From Branchiostoma lanceolatum (taxonomy: Eukaryota > Chordata > Leptocardii > Amphioxiformes > Branchiostomatidae), in assembly GCF_035083965.1 (NCBI RefSeq), contig NC_089723.1, positions 32,057,193-32,121,192 of the forward strand: a stretch of 64,000 nt of DNA. Reading direction: 5' to 3'. Both the position numbers and the translations under genes were made by a program. Of the stretch, positions 22,747 to 32,772 are shown piece by piece. Positions within the stretch are counted from its first letter, which is position 1. Each line of letters starts with the position of its first letter. Below the pieces are notes generated by a model, which saw nothing but the letters and a program-made list of their open reading frames with translations, was not told where the DNA came from and ran no database searches.

Positions 22747-25578
22747 CTATTCGTCAATAAGAGGGACATCATCCTCCTCCTGTGCCTGAAAGGCTTGGTT
22801 CACGCCAGGAGCTCCGGGATCAGTAGGCTGGTAACCGGGCGGCGGGGACACGGCCAATGGTTGGGCGGTGGTCTCATGCTGGGGCACGGTCGGCTGCTGC
22901 TGGGGCTGAGGCTGCACAGGGTACGGGGAGGACCCGGCCTGTGGCTGTGAGGCGTTGGGCTGCTGGAACTGGACCTGTGACACAGGCACAGACTGAGCGC
23001 GTGGCTGCTGCTGACTTGCGGCTTGTGGCATGGGTATGGGGGTGGATGTGGCGAAGACATATTGGATGTTACCTGTAATAGATGCAGAAAAGGGTTACGT
23101 TTGAACAGGGTACATTGTACGATCAAGACAGTCACACATTTTAGAATTTTCTTAAAGTTAAAATTACATCATTTGTACGATAGCAGTGCAAAAGTCATTC
23201 TACTTTTGTGTAGTACCAAGGAGGTTGGTCGTACCAAGGTGGATCTCTTCTGATGACATCTGTGGCAGCACTTATCGAGTTGACAATGTACGAGGGGCTA
23301 TCGTTCTATTACGTAACGTCAGGTAAAACTTACCACCGTGTCCGACAGTTGGCAGTGCTCGGATCATCTGAGGCTGAGCATGTTGTACAGGAGCGCCTCC
23401 TTGCGCCTGTTGCCCTGCCGGGATGAGGATAACGTTCCCTTGCGGCTTGGGACCCTGTCCGGCCCCGACGTTCCCCTGGACAGCAGCCATGTTGGCAGGT
23501 GTCTGTGTGACGAGCAGCGGTTGTTGGGCCATGGCTCCTGCGGGAAGGGCCGTGACGTGTTGGGGCTGGCTTGCAGGGAACGGTGTCATGGCGATGGGCT
23601 GCCCCCCCTGCATGGCGTACTGACCGGGTATCTGAACCAGTCTGCCGTCTGCGCCAACCTGATAGGCAACTGCAGGTGGCTGGAAAAAATCAAAGTGTCG
23701 TATCATTCCTGTCCTGTTTTGTTGACAATACTTTGTCGGAGAAAAAACAAACAGGGCATGCATTGTCAACGGAGCAATCTTCAATCAAGTTTTGCAAGTA
23801 TGGGTGTGCCTTACTACTGGTTATTCCGCATTCCTTTTCGACTGTTGATTATTACCATCCCTTCCTACAGAGGCTGTGCAAAGACGTAGCAAAACATCAA
23901 ACCAAACATCTCATGGACAACCCGTTTTCATTTCTTGCTTGTTTTATAGTCTGTTCGTTATCTAGTCTGACCGTGTGTATCCTTGCATCCTCATGGCATG
24001 GACTTCAGTACTTGACATTCCGCCGAAAAATGGCGCCGGGTACTATTTGATGTTACTATGTGTTACCTACTTAACATTAAACATAGTGTTCACCTGGTAG
24101 CCCTGGCTGTCGCAGCTGCAGCAGTTGTCCGAACCGCCGGCTTTACAGCAGGGGCAGACGGCAAAACACGTCATCATGGCGGTGGTGATGGACAGACCCG
24201 CCTCCAGCAGGGCCAGGACAATCAGCAGCGCGTCCATCGCTACACGGGCACCCTGGAAAGTACAACGATTTTTCTGTCAATATCAAACTTCCGAAAGAGA
24301 TCTTGAGGTTTTAATTTTTGCTGTGAATGAAAACAAAATTTACATCAATTCAAACAAAGCCATCGTTCTTATCAGAACACTGTAAAGTACAGTATTGAAT
24401 TTACCCTCTGGAATGTTGTTTTTGTTGCACTACTCTTAATGTAGACTGGCTGCTATAAATGTGTGGTTCGGGAAAGGTTTTACCGTGTTGTTACAGTAGC
24501 TCTGGATCTCCCAGCACCATCTCCATCGATCGTAGTCTACCGCAGTGCCCGCGAGCCCCAGCATGATAGAGGTGAAGAAGGCCGACAGGATGGACAAGAT
24601 CATGAAGGGTATCATCTGTAAGTTGTAAAGAAACAGACTCGAGGTACTATTTTGTTGAATTACGATATGTTGCATTTGATGTAGTCTTTCTTGAAAGGAA
24701 TTTGTCATGATGGAAATCCCAAAGAGACGGAAAACGAGCTTTCTTCAAGTGGTTCTTAAGTCTGATAAAAAGATTTCCATATTGCTGAACAGCGCACGCT
24801 GTCCCCGAGAAAGTTAGCAACGAATACATCGTTTGACTCACCATGCAGGTAGTCTTGCGGACCGCTGCAAATATGCCGACGATTCCGGTAGAAAGGAACT
24901 TGACGGGGGAAAAAAGGAACGTCTAGTCAGTAAACATGTTTAGAATGGATCTATCTAACGTTACATTTGATACACAGAAAACTCTGATTCTCTGAGTCGG
25001 ACAAAATAGATGGCATCACAGTGACCAATATTAATGTTACAAAAATTGTTGTCTGCAAACTCCCGCTGTCCGGGGATCTTATGGCCCCCTCTCCGCAGAA
25101 GGGCGGGCGCTGATGGGCCCCTGAAGCGCGATTCAATCAGGCTACAAAAGTTGGAACCTGAACATTACTCGATATGTTGGAACTTAGCATAGTGTCCTCG
25201 CTGCTCAAGCTCATTTGTGAAATGCTTTGAGCTGTATCAATACATAAAGTAGTCGGCTCTACGCACCATGTACAGTCCTGAGGATGAGTGAGTGAGTGAG
25301 TGAGTGAGTGAGTGAGTGAGTGAGCAAGTGAGTGAATCAATACTTGTATAATGGGATGCCAGTGTCGCTGTGTTCAATGAAGGCACACGCCTTACCAGCG
25401 CTCCCATCCAAATGGGATACCCAGTGTAGCTGCTCCCGGTCCCAAGCACGATGATGACGACGCCCAGCACGATGGCGATCCCTCCGCACACCACCTGTGT
25501 GATGGACAGGGCTTTGGCGGCGGAATTGCCGAAACATTTCGGCGAGCCGGCGGGCTGCTGTTGCTGCTGCTGGAACAT
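22747..25578 (-). CDS. MS4A/CD20-like four-pass membrane protein gene B (type 1)
   Basis: Exons on the minus strand: 25396-25578, 24842-24898, 24484-24615, 24094-24252, 23334-23679 and 22747-23072; 1203 nt, 400 aa. TM1 is about residues 24-48 (LSITQVVCGGIAIVLGVVII), and TM2 about 56-73. RKTTCM at the exon 2 end matches the MS4A pattern after TM2. TM3 is about 83-106. The loop 107-128 carries WCWEIQSYC (two Cys) and an NNT sequon. TM4 is about 130-152, then a Cys cluster (CPCCKAGGSDNCCSC) that could be palmitoylated. The tail 178-400 is Pro/Gln/Ala-rich with PPPGYQP (PPxY, a WW-domain ligand) and ends EEDDVPLIDE (DxxxLI sorting motif). Family assignment rests on the TM1-TM2 pattern. MS4A proteins modulate membrane signalling and trafficking; the exact role here is unknown. 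Confidence 0.82.
25284..25336. repeat. GAGT tetranucleotide microsatellite, copy B
   Basis: About a dozen GAGT units in intron 1 of the gene B coding region. Open frames reading SLTHSLTHS are artefacts of it. Shorter in A (about 20605), similar in D. Confidence 0.85.
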
Positions 25579-26038
25579 TGCGGTTTCTTAATCGACCCTT
25601 GAAGAATGAGGAAACAGCGTTGTAAGATTTAGGAACGTAACATACATATGACTTCTGACATGGTGTAATAATGAGCACTATTAAATATTCTGAGTGCTAC
25701 TTTGCCCGGCAAAGGCATTGGTGATCATTGGTACGAAATACGCCAAGTATCGTTTCTACTATAGCGTTGCACCCATCTGTTTGCATGCCTATTGAGAACG
25801 CTTTACTGCCCTTGTAAGTGACCTCGTCGGTCCTCGCTACAATGGAATCCAGACATGCAGGGTGAGGTCAACAACAAACACCCTAGTCACGCTGTTTACT
25901 TTGTCGTCAGTACTGCTGTAGTTTAAACACGCTTAGTTACGGGTGGTTTTGGATATGATGACAAGAACTAGTGTTTTTTGTGTTCATCGTTTCGTAGCCA
26001 TAGTTGTCCTTTTGGTCAGGCCTGAAGGAACATGGAAG

Positions 26039-26092
26039 ACGCCAACTAGCAATCAGGGTATATTATAATATACCCTGATTGCTAGTTGGCGT
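26039..26092. repeat. 54-bp perfect palindrome in gene B intron 1
   Basis: ACGCCAACTAGCAATCAGGG and its exact reverse complement meet at an AT centre with no spacer. The related positions in A (about 21470) and D (about 36497) have only the single-copy GCCAACTAGCAATCA, so B gained an inverted duplication. Confidence 0.9.
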
Positions 26093-26156
26093 AATATTAC
26101 AATACTCTTTTGTCTTAAGAACTAAAGGTGTCTCTCGTTTGACTCAGTATGCCTGA

Positions 26157-26440
26157 TTGGTGGTTAGTGAAACCTTCGTTGTCAATGCAGGAAATAAACG
26201 TTCACCAGAATACCACCTACAAGAGTTTGAAACAGCTGAACTAAAGTTTGACTGGCTACGTGATCACCACAACTTCACATTTACTTCCGTGTCAGTTTGT
26301 TCCTATACCTGTCTTGTTTTGGCTTGTGTGAACCACCTATTTCTTCTTCATGCTAAGATGAATGCTTCAAACACCAATTTTACACGGATTTCACCCATAA
26401 TCATAGCAAATTGTGGGACATTCTCAAGGGAGTACTAGTC
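26157..26440. repeat. Conserved intron 1 block of type 1 genes, copy B
   Basis: Nearly identical to 36557-36856 and related to 21562-21840. Holds the same inverted CCAAT box near 26250. Confidence 0.5.
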
Positions 26441-26445
26441 TACGT

Positions 26446-26523
26446 ACCTGGTACCTGGCAGCACAGCGCGAAAGTCGACACCTATTGTCTGACGTCATGC
26501 GCGAGTTGAAAGGTCAAAGCCCC
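26446..26523 (-). promoter_or_regulatory. Likely promoter and non-coding first exon end, gene B
   Basis: Donor TACCAG|GTACGTAG on the minus strand (GT at 26446-26447), CRE TGACGTCA at 26490-26497 and DR1-like AAAGGTCAAAGCCCC at 26509-26523. Confidence 0.45.
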
Positions 26524-26539
26524 CAGGTACTGTACTCGC

Positions 26540-27937
26540 GACATCGTTTGCAAAGCTGGTAGATCAGCAGACTGTTTATGTTAGATCTGCAATTTTGATG
26601 TGAAATGAACTAACCATGCGCTATATTCAGAAAAGTACCAAAAGTAACACTCATAATACCAGATAAACCTAGTGTTTAACAAATATTTCCAAGGAAACCT
26701 CCTTGATGTTTCGTAGTATTATTTCACAGGGGTTCTATTACCTATGAAATCAGTAAAGGGGGGTCCTATGTGTATTGAATTTCGAACCAAAAACCTCTTC
26801 AAACGCGTTACAATTAGGTGAAGGTCTTCTGATATGTAACACGTTTGAGGAAGCTGATTCCTAGATGATACGATTTTGATAATTGAAGAGAAAATCAGTT
26901 TTAAAAGGCTTTTGATCAGCATTAGCACTGTGAACATCCTGTCTGTAGGAACAAACAGTGGTATCTGCACTTTCCTCCCCGCCTCAGTAGAATAAATTCG
27001 ACAAATGTTTACTGCGCAACGCATTGTTACCTTCGCCGAGAAGGTTACATCTAATTATACATATCATCAAACCAGATAAGCAATGATTGCGAGGTTGACA
27101 GTGAGATAGGCAGTGCATTCTGAGACCACCACCACTTGCAGACTTTGTCCCATCATTTAAAACACACACTTAGCAGCAGTTAAGGCTTCACAAAGGATTA
27201 CTAGTACTTCACACAAGATGTGCTTAACTCCAGGAGTGCTATCTGTGAAAGAGGTCCAAGATCCAGAGACATATTTCCAACGTCTGACGTTATAATGTCT
27301 CCCATTACGTGGGTGAAACAAGGACCTTCAACTATTTTAGTTTTCTTATAGTAGATTCGATGTTATCGTGTTAATCGACATGTAATTGACCCTAGTGCTT
27401 AAGTTTTGTTTGACAGCAACGCCCTTCTAAGATTTCACTTATAAGTGCCCGTTCACTGTATATGTTTTGTGTCAGATGTTTCGAAAGTAAAGTAAGTGTT
27501 CATCCAACGTAACAGTAATTGTTGCTATTCATTGTATATTTATACTGTAGGGCAAAAGAAGTCTCTATGCTGTCTGGCCATGGCATCATTTGTATCTCAA
27601 AAATGTAAAGAATGTGCTGTTGATGACACATCTGTAAGAGACGTATGTGTTGCCTTCTTGTCGGAATCAAAACTGTTAATTGAACGTAACAGCAATTGCT
27701 CATATTGATAATTGCATTGTTTGACATAAGACTATAATGCTGTTTGACAAACATTTTTCATTTCAAAATATGAAGACCATGCTATTGCTCATTCCTGAAA
27801 GTTCTCTGGCCTAATCATGATGCACGTCTTTGGTCTACGGAATATTGTTGCGTTGAGTGATACAAGCGAGTAGAGCCTATAGCTATGCATGGTTTCACTG
27901 GATGTGGTCGTCGGCGGATCGCGGGCAAGGTACCCGC
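26540..27937. other. Spacer between B and C
   Basis: No coding exon found. About 26930-27937 is homologous to the sequence 3' of D, E and F, so it is the 3' flank that travels with type 2 gene ends. Plus-strand open frames at 27496-27708 are shared with 37932-38144 only because of the recent duplication. Confidence 0.5.
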
Positions 27938-30597
27938 TTAATCTTCGATGAGAGGCGCATCGTCTTCCTCTGTCGGCATGGCCTGGTTGGCAGCGGCGTG
28001 ATGCGCGTCAGACTCAGCAGGCTGATAGCTGGGGGGAGGGGAGGGTCCCGTGGGTGGGGCAGAGACTTGTCCCTGGGGTACGTTCGGCTGCTGTTGTGGC
28101 TGAAGTTGTGCTGGGTGCGGGTAGGGCACGGCCTGGCTGGGCTGCTGGAACTGAACCTGTGGCACGGACTGTGGCTGCTGCTGACCTGCTGCTTGTGGTA
28201 TGGGTGTACCCGCGGCGATGACATACTGGATGTTACCTGAGGCAAACAGAAGACGTTTTCAGCGCATGTACATGACTAAATGATGCGTACTAGTATCTTG
28301 TTCTTAAGCAGGTGTAAATTTTAGCTACCTAGTATGTGATAACTGAGATATCAGAATCTCTCCAGCTGGTTTTTGGTTTCTTTCTGTTTTCAAAACTTAC
28401 CATGCCCACCTGTTGACATCGGTTGTGCTATTTGATGCTGACGAGATGCAGGAGCTACATTCTGCACCGGGACAAACACAACGTTCCCGTGCGGCTTGGG
28501 ACCCTGTCCGACCCCGACGTTCCCCTGGGCAGCAGCCATGTTGGCAGGTGTCTGTGTGACGAGTAGCGGTTGTTGGGCCATGGCTCCTGCGGGAAGGGCC
28601 GTGACGTGTTGGGGCTGGCCGGCAGGGAACGGTGTCATGGCGATGGGCTGCCCCCCCTGCATGGCGTACTGACCGGGTATCTGCACCAGTCTGCCGTCTG
28701 CGCCAACCTGATAGGCAACTGCAGGTGCCTAGAAAGATATTTACCGTCGATGAATCTCCAGTTTGTGCAATAAGAGTGATGAAAATCTGACTTCTTCAGG
28801 TGGCAATGCAGAATTCTATATTCCTAGAATGTGATGGAAATCTTATCACTGTTGATACCCCAGATAGTGCCCAAGACATATGTCAGTTTAGTTGTTTGAC
28901 ATATTTGATGTATATGTCTTATGCCCCCAGTATTTTGACATGGTCAGAAGGGTCTTCAGTTTTCCTTTTTCTTTAAAATGTTGTCTTAGCCTGCAATAGC
29001 GGGGCCTTACCTGGTATCCACTGTTGTTACATGTATCACAGCAGGTACAACTGTCCGTACTTCCCTCGGTGCAGCCCGGACAGATGGCGTAACACGTCAT
29101 CACAGAGGTGGAGATGGCCAGGCCCAGCTCCAGGAGGGCCAGGAGAATCAGCAGGACGTCGAACGCGATGATGGCGCCCTAAAATCAGATACAACTCTCG
29201 TCACAAAAGCGGGCAGAGTACCATGATTAATACTTTCAGGCTGAGAAGACTGCCTTACTTCAAGGTGATTCAAACCTTGCTTACTCCAATGTGCATCTAG
29301 GGTGGTTAAATCCCACCAGGAAGTTACTTAAAAGACCTATAGTATGTAAGAGTTATCTCCATTCACAGTTGAGCCTCATGGTTCCAATTAGTTGGTAACT
29401 GGGAGACCCCGGTTCGAATCCTGGAAGGGTATCCTTTACCCTGTTGTAGTTGCACCGTCTTTCGGGAAGAGACGTAAAATGGGGGCCCCGTGTTCGAGGA
29501 GGTGCCTCGAGCGCGTCACAACAACCTCATCACTGGGTACCTACTGGCTGTGATGATACAACACGCCAAACACGGTGAATAATTATTTCTATGTGACCGT
29601 ATGTGATGAATGACACCGTATGTGGTGTATGGTGTCAAAGCATCAATGTCAACGTACTACAGGGTGGTTATAGAAAAGGGCTTACCGTGGGACATACGCT
29701 ATATGGCAAATTGAAGCACCATCCCCAGACATCACTTGAAAGTGCGATGGCTGCAAAGACGAGGGTGACGGTTCCCGACAGGATGGACGAAAGAATGGAC
29801 AGGGCCATCAGAGGTATGATCTGTGCACAAAGAGTAGCATAGCATTAACGATAACAGAACAAAGAGCAGAGCCAGAGGGAAGCTGATTCAGTTATATCTT
29901 GCCAACATGGTATTTTTTATAACAATGGAACTATATGTATCGTATACAACTTGGGTCTGGACCAAAAGCGACAGGTCCAGAAAGCGAGCAGGCCCACTTG
30001 ACTCGACCCCTGCTTTGCTTGCCCGCTGCCACTGAACTAGGCAGCGCTGGCATTTAAACTGTCATGAATGTATGCAGTATAGTTCACTTCCTTAGACTTT
30101 ATGTGTACATGGAACATCCTATCAGAGGCCTATATCAGCAGGTAAGATATGAGTGAATAGTACTGCTGACAGGCATGGTGGCTAATTCAGTGCAACGATA
30201 AAGGTGGACTTACCATACATTTGGTCTTGCGTTTCGCCGCAAAGATGCCGATGATTCCAGTAGAAAGGAACTAAAGGTACGACAATGATATTTATCATGA
30301 CAATATGAAGGGTACTATAATCATTCAATTGTGAATTCTAATAGCACTCATTACGTACCCTAGGCCTGTTGTCAAAGTCCTGAATACCAAAAATAAAGGA
30401 CCAACAGTGTTGTGTCTTACCGACGCTCCAGTCCAAATTGGATACGCAGTCCGGAAAAGCTCACTACCCGGTATCATGATCGCGATGCCCAAAAGAATGG
30501 CGAGCCCTCCACACACTATCTGTGTAATGGACAACGCCTTGACGGTGTTCCCGCCAAAACATTTCGGAGTAGGGCGGGGTTGCTGGAACATATGCAT
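27938..30597 (-). CDS. MS4A/CD20-like four-pass membrane protein gene C (type 2)
   Basis: Exons on the minus strand: 30421-30597, 30214-30270, 29686-29820, 29011-29178, 28401-28728 and 27938-28236; 1164 nt, 387 aa. Start MHMFQQPRPTPKCFGG; initiation at the second Met (MFQQ) would match type 1. TM1 is KALSITQIVCGGLAILLG. Exon 2 is the same 19-residue module (IFAAKRKTKCM). TM3 is MALSILSSILSGTVTLVF. The loop has a Trp/Cys pattern (WGWCF) and Cys again near its end. TM4 is DVLLILLALLELGLAI, then a Cys-rich stretch (CPGCTEGSTDSCTCCDTC). The tail carries PPPSYQPAE (PPxY) and ends EEDDAPLIED (DxxxLI). Intron 3 holds a SINE. The exon 5-6 half is almost identical to gene E. Confidence 0.82.
29370..29566 (+). 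mobile_element. tRNA-derived SINE in intron 3 of gene C
   Basis: A tRNA-like head carries a B box, GGTTCGAATCC, near 29411. It is followed by a body with GAAGAGACGTAAAATGG and CCGTGTTCGAGGAGG that resembles the body of the SINE at 34144-34558. Gene E lacks this stretch, probably by deletion, because F keeps part of the flank. Confidence 0.65.
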
Positions 30598-31644
30598 GGC
30601 TCTGGAAAGACACGAGATTCCAGGGAGAAATTGTGCATTTAGACATGGATGATATTGTACAACGTGAGTAACCGCTATGACTATAGTGCAATAAAAAACT
30701 TGAGAGTGAAGAAAATGTATTTGTGCTTTGTAGAAGAATGTGCTGGCTTTAATTCAGACAGTATGAATCGGATTATTACGTTTTCCCAGTCTTTAGTTGT
30801 CAGAACTGCATTCCAGCTGTAGTTCATTCGACTTCCGCAGGTCGTCATTTGGAAAACGGCATAAAATGACAAAACGCCGCTACCAAATTTTTACTGTTTG
30901 ATTTTTCACATTTGGTAGGTTGTTTCCGGTTTGATTTCAACACATCTGTTAATCACGCCCATCCATGTCTTTAATGGCGTCAACATGCACATAATGTCTT
31001 TAACATGGGAATCCAAACTGAGAAAATGAGCTCATTGATAATGAAAGTTGGATTGCTTAATATTACATGACCTGATAATCATAAACCATGGCTACACAAT
31101 CTACAGTCCACAACAACTGGCTAATTTGTATCACCAGTTGTACAGTAAACGTTACCCAAGCCTTTAAATGCATCTCGTCTATGATATTACACACCACTGA
31201 AAATAGAAAACGCAAGAAGCCAAGACATGATCTTGGGATCAGGCCGGCTTTGTCAGATTTCGTCGAATGCGCCCTTCAGCCATTTTGGACCATGGACGAA
31301 CGCCCACCTGCTGAACAGTCTGACCCCAAATAACCGTGACCCCTGCAAAGTATGTGATACGTGACGTATACTTATAGTTAATCTTTGCATGAACCTAATG
31401 ATGACATAACCAGTATGTACGATGTGTGAAGTATCGGACTACATATTTTTCTACACATTTATCTTACCTTAAATTCCACCAATTAACGTTTGTCAAACGT
31501 ATGTTCTAACAAAATGAAGACAACTTGTTTGCGACTGCTTTAAGTTCACGTCATGTACGCTTTCTCACTTCCGAGTGTGCGGCAATGTAACACGAGTTTC
31601 CGTTCAGTGTAACATACACAAGAAGTCGAAGTCAAAACACTACA

Positions 31645-31671
31645 CTACACCACACTACACTACACTACAGA
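31645..31671. repeat. ACTAC pentanucleotide microsatellite
   Basis: Short (CACTA)n run upstream of gene C; reduced to a single trace near the matching position of gene E. Confidence 0.6.
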
Positions 31672-31730
31672 TCAGCAGATTGCTTATCAATGAGCTGGCA
31701 GTTACATAAGATGACAAAAAACGCTTGTTA

Positions 31731-31880
31731 ACCTGGTGTAACGATGCTCTGCGACGTCAGTAATGTCAGTTTCCCCCTGCTTTGGGCCTCACCCAGCGGT
31801 GTGTGTAATAGGGTCGAAGGTTAACGCCCTTACCTGCCTCCCACTTGTTGCTGTGCGACTTTGGCATTTGTGACACGCAC
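31731..31880 (-). promoter_or_regulatory. Likely promoter region, gene C
   Basis: A block conserved upstream of C, E and F. It holds GCGACGTCAG (CRE half-type, 31751-31760), CCTCACCCAGCGGTG and AGGGTCGAAGGTTA (31810-31823, DR1-like). Two possible minus-strand donors exist (31731-31732, weak GTTAAC; 31832-31833, GTAAGG), so a non-coding first exon is likely but its end is uncertain. Confidence 0.42.
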
Positions 31881-31899
31881 GTTGCCTTGATTTGTCTAC

Positions 31900-32772
31900 A
31901 TGTTGATATATGTGAATATTAATTACAAAGTAGCTCACAATTGCTTCGACTTCTTGTGTATGTTACCGAGGGGATGAATAGGAAGACATGATACTGTTGT
32001 GAACTCCTGTCTGTGTAAACAATGGTATCTGTACTTCTCACCCGTCCTGGTACAATAACATCGACAAACGTCTACTGAATAATGCATTTCATTATACAAA
32101 TATCATCAGAAAAGACAAGCAAAGATGGCGAGGAAGTTAGATAGGCGGTCCAATTTGAAACCACCACAAACAGAATGTGTTCCATAACTTTAAAAAATGC
32201 GGTTAACTATGTATCGATCAGAAGGTAAGGCTGCACAAATGATTACTTCATCCAAGATTCTGTTATCTGTGAAAGAAGTCCATGATTCATAAGATAGATC
32301 TGCAACGTTAGACGTTCTAATGTTTCCCATTGCATGGGTGGAACAAGGACCTTTAACTGTATTTAGTTTTCTTATAGTAGCTTCTTCATAAAAGCATATC
32401 ATGGTCTGTTAGCGTGTAAATCGATATCGATTGACTCTATATTGCTTACATTTTTGTTTGACAGCAGCGCTCATCTATGAATTGAGTTTAGCCAGGCGTT
32501 TCAGATTTTGTGTCTGGCGTTTCAGAATAGGAATTAAAACGTAACAGCCATTACTGCTATTCATAATCACATTGTTCGGCATTAGACGTCTCTATGCTGT
32601 CTGGCAACAATTTCATTTCAAAAACATAAAGAACATGCGACCGATGTCACTTCTGAAATGTGTCTAGTCTAATCATGTACGGTACGATATTATTGCGTTA
32701 GGTGATTCAAGCGAGTAGAGCCTATGGTTTCACTGGATGTGGTCTTCGGACGACGAATTTCACGATACCGGC
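31900..32772. other. Spacer between C and D
   Basis: No gene seen. Homologous to 42080-43010 and, more distantly, to the spacers 3' of C and E. This shows that gene D carries a type 2 3' flank. Confidence 0.5.

Larger units (their letters stand above)
25320..28730. repeat. Segmental duplication, copy 1 (spans the B-C junction)
   Basis: Nearly identical (about 97-99% by eye) to 35760-39165. It covers B exon 1 and intron 1, the B promoter, the B-C spacer and exons 5-6 of C. Similarity continues beyond both ends at about 90%. Confidence 0.75.

Noticed and set aside
23338-23889. Long plus-strand open frame (183 aa) and similar ones at 17689, 28570, 33274, 38859 and 43510
   Set aside because: They lie antisense to the Pro/Gln-rich exons 5 and 6 of the MS4A-like genes. 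Their codon pattern follows from the sense strand and they lack splice support or known motifs.
25137-25340. Open frames reading SLTHSLTHSLTHS (also at 35367-35786)
   Set aside because: Pure GAGT microsatellite read on the minus strand.
27496-27708. 70-aa frame nearly identical to 37932-38144
   Set aside because: Identity is explained by the recent segmental duplication, since the surrounding non-coding DNA is equally alike.
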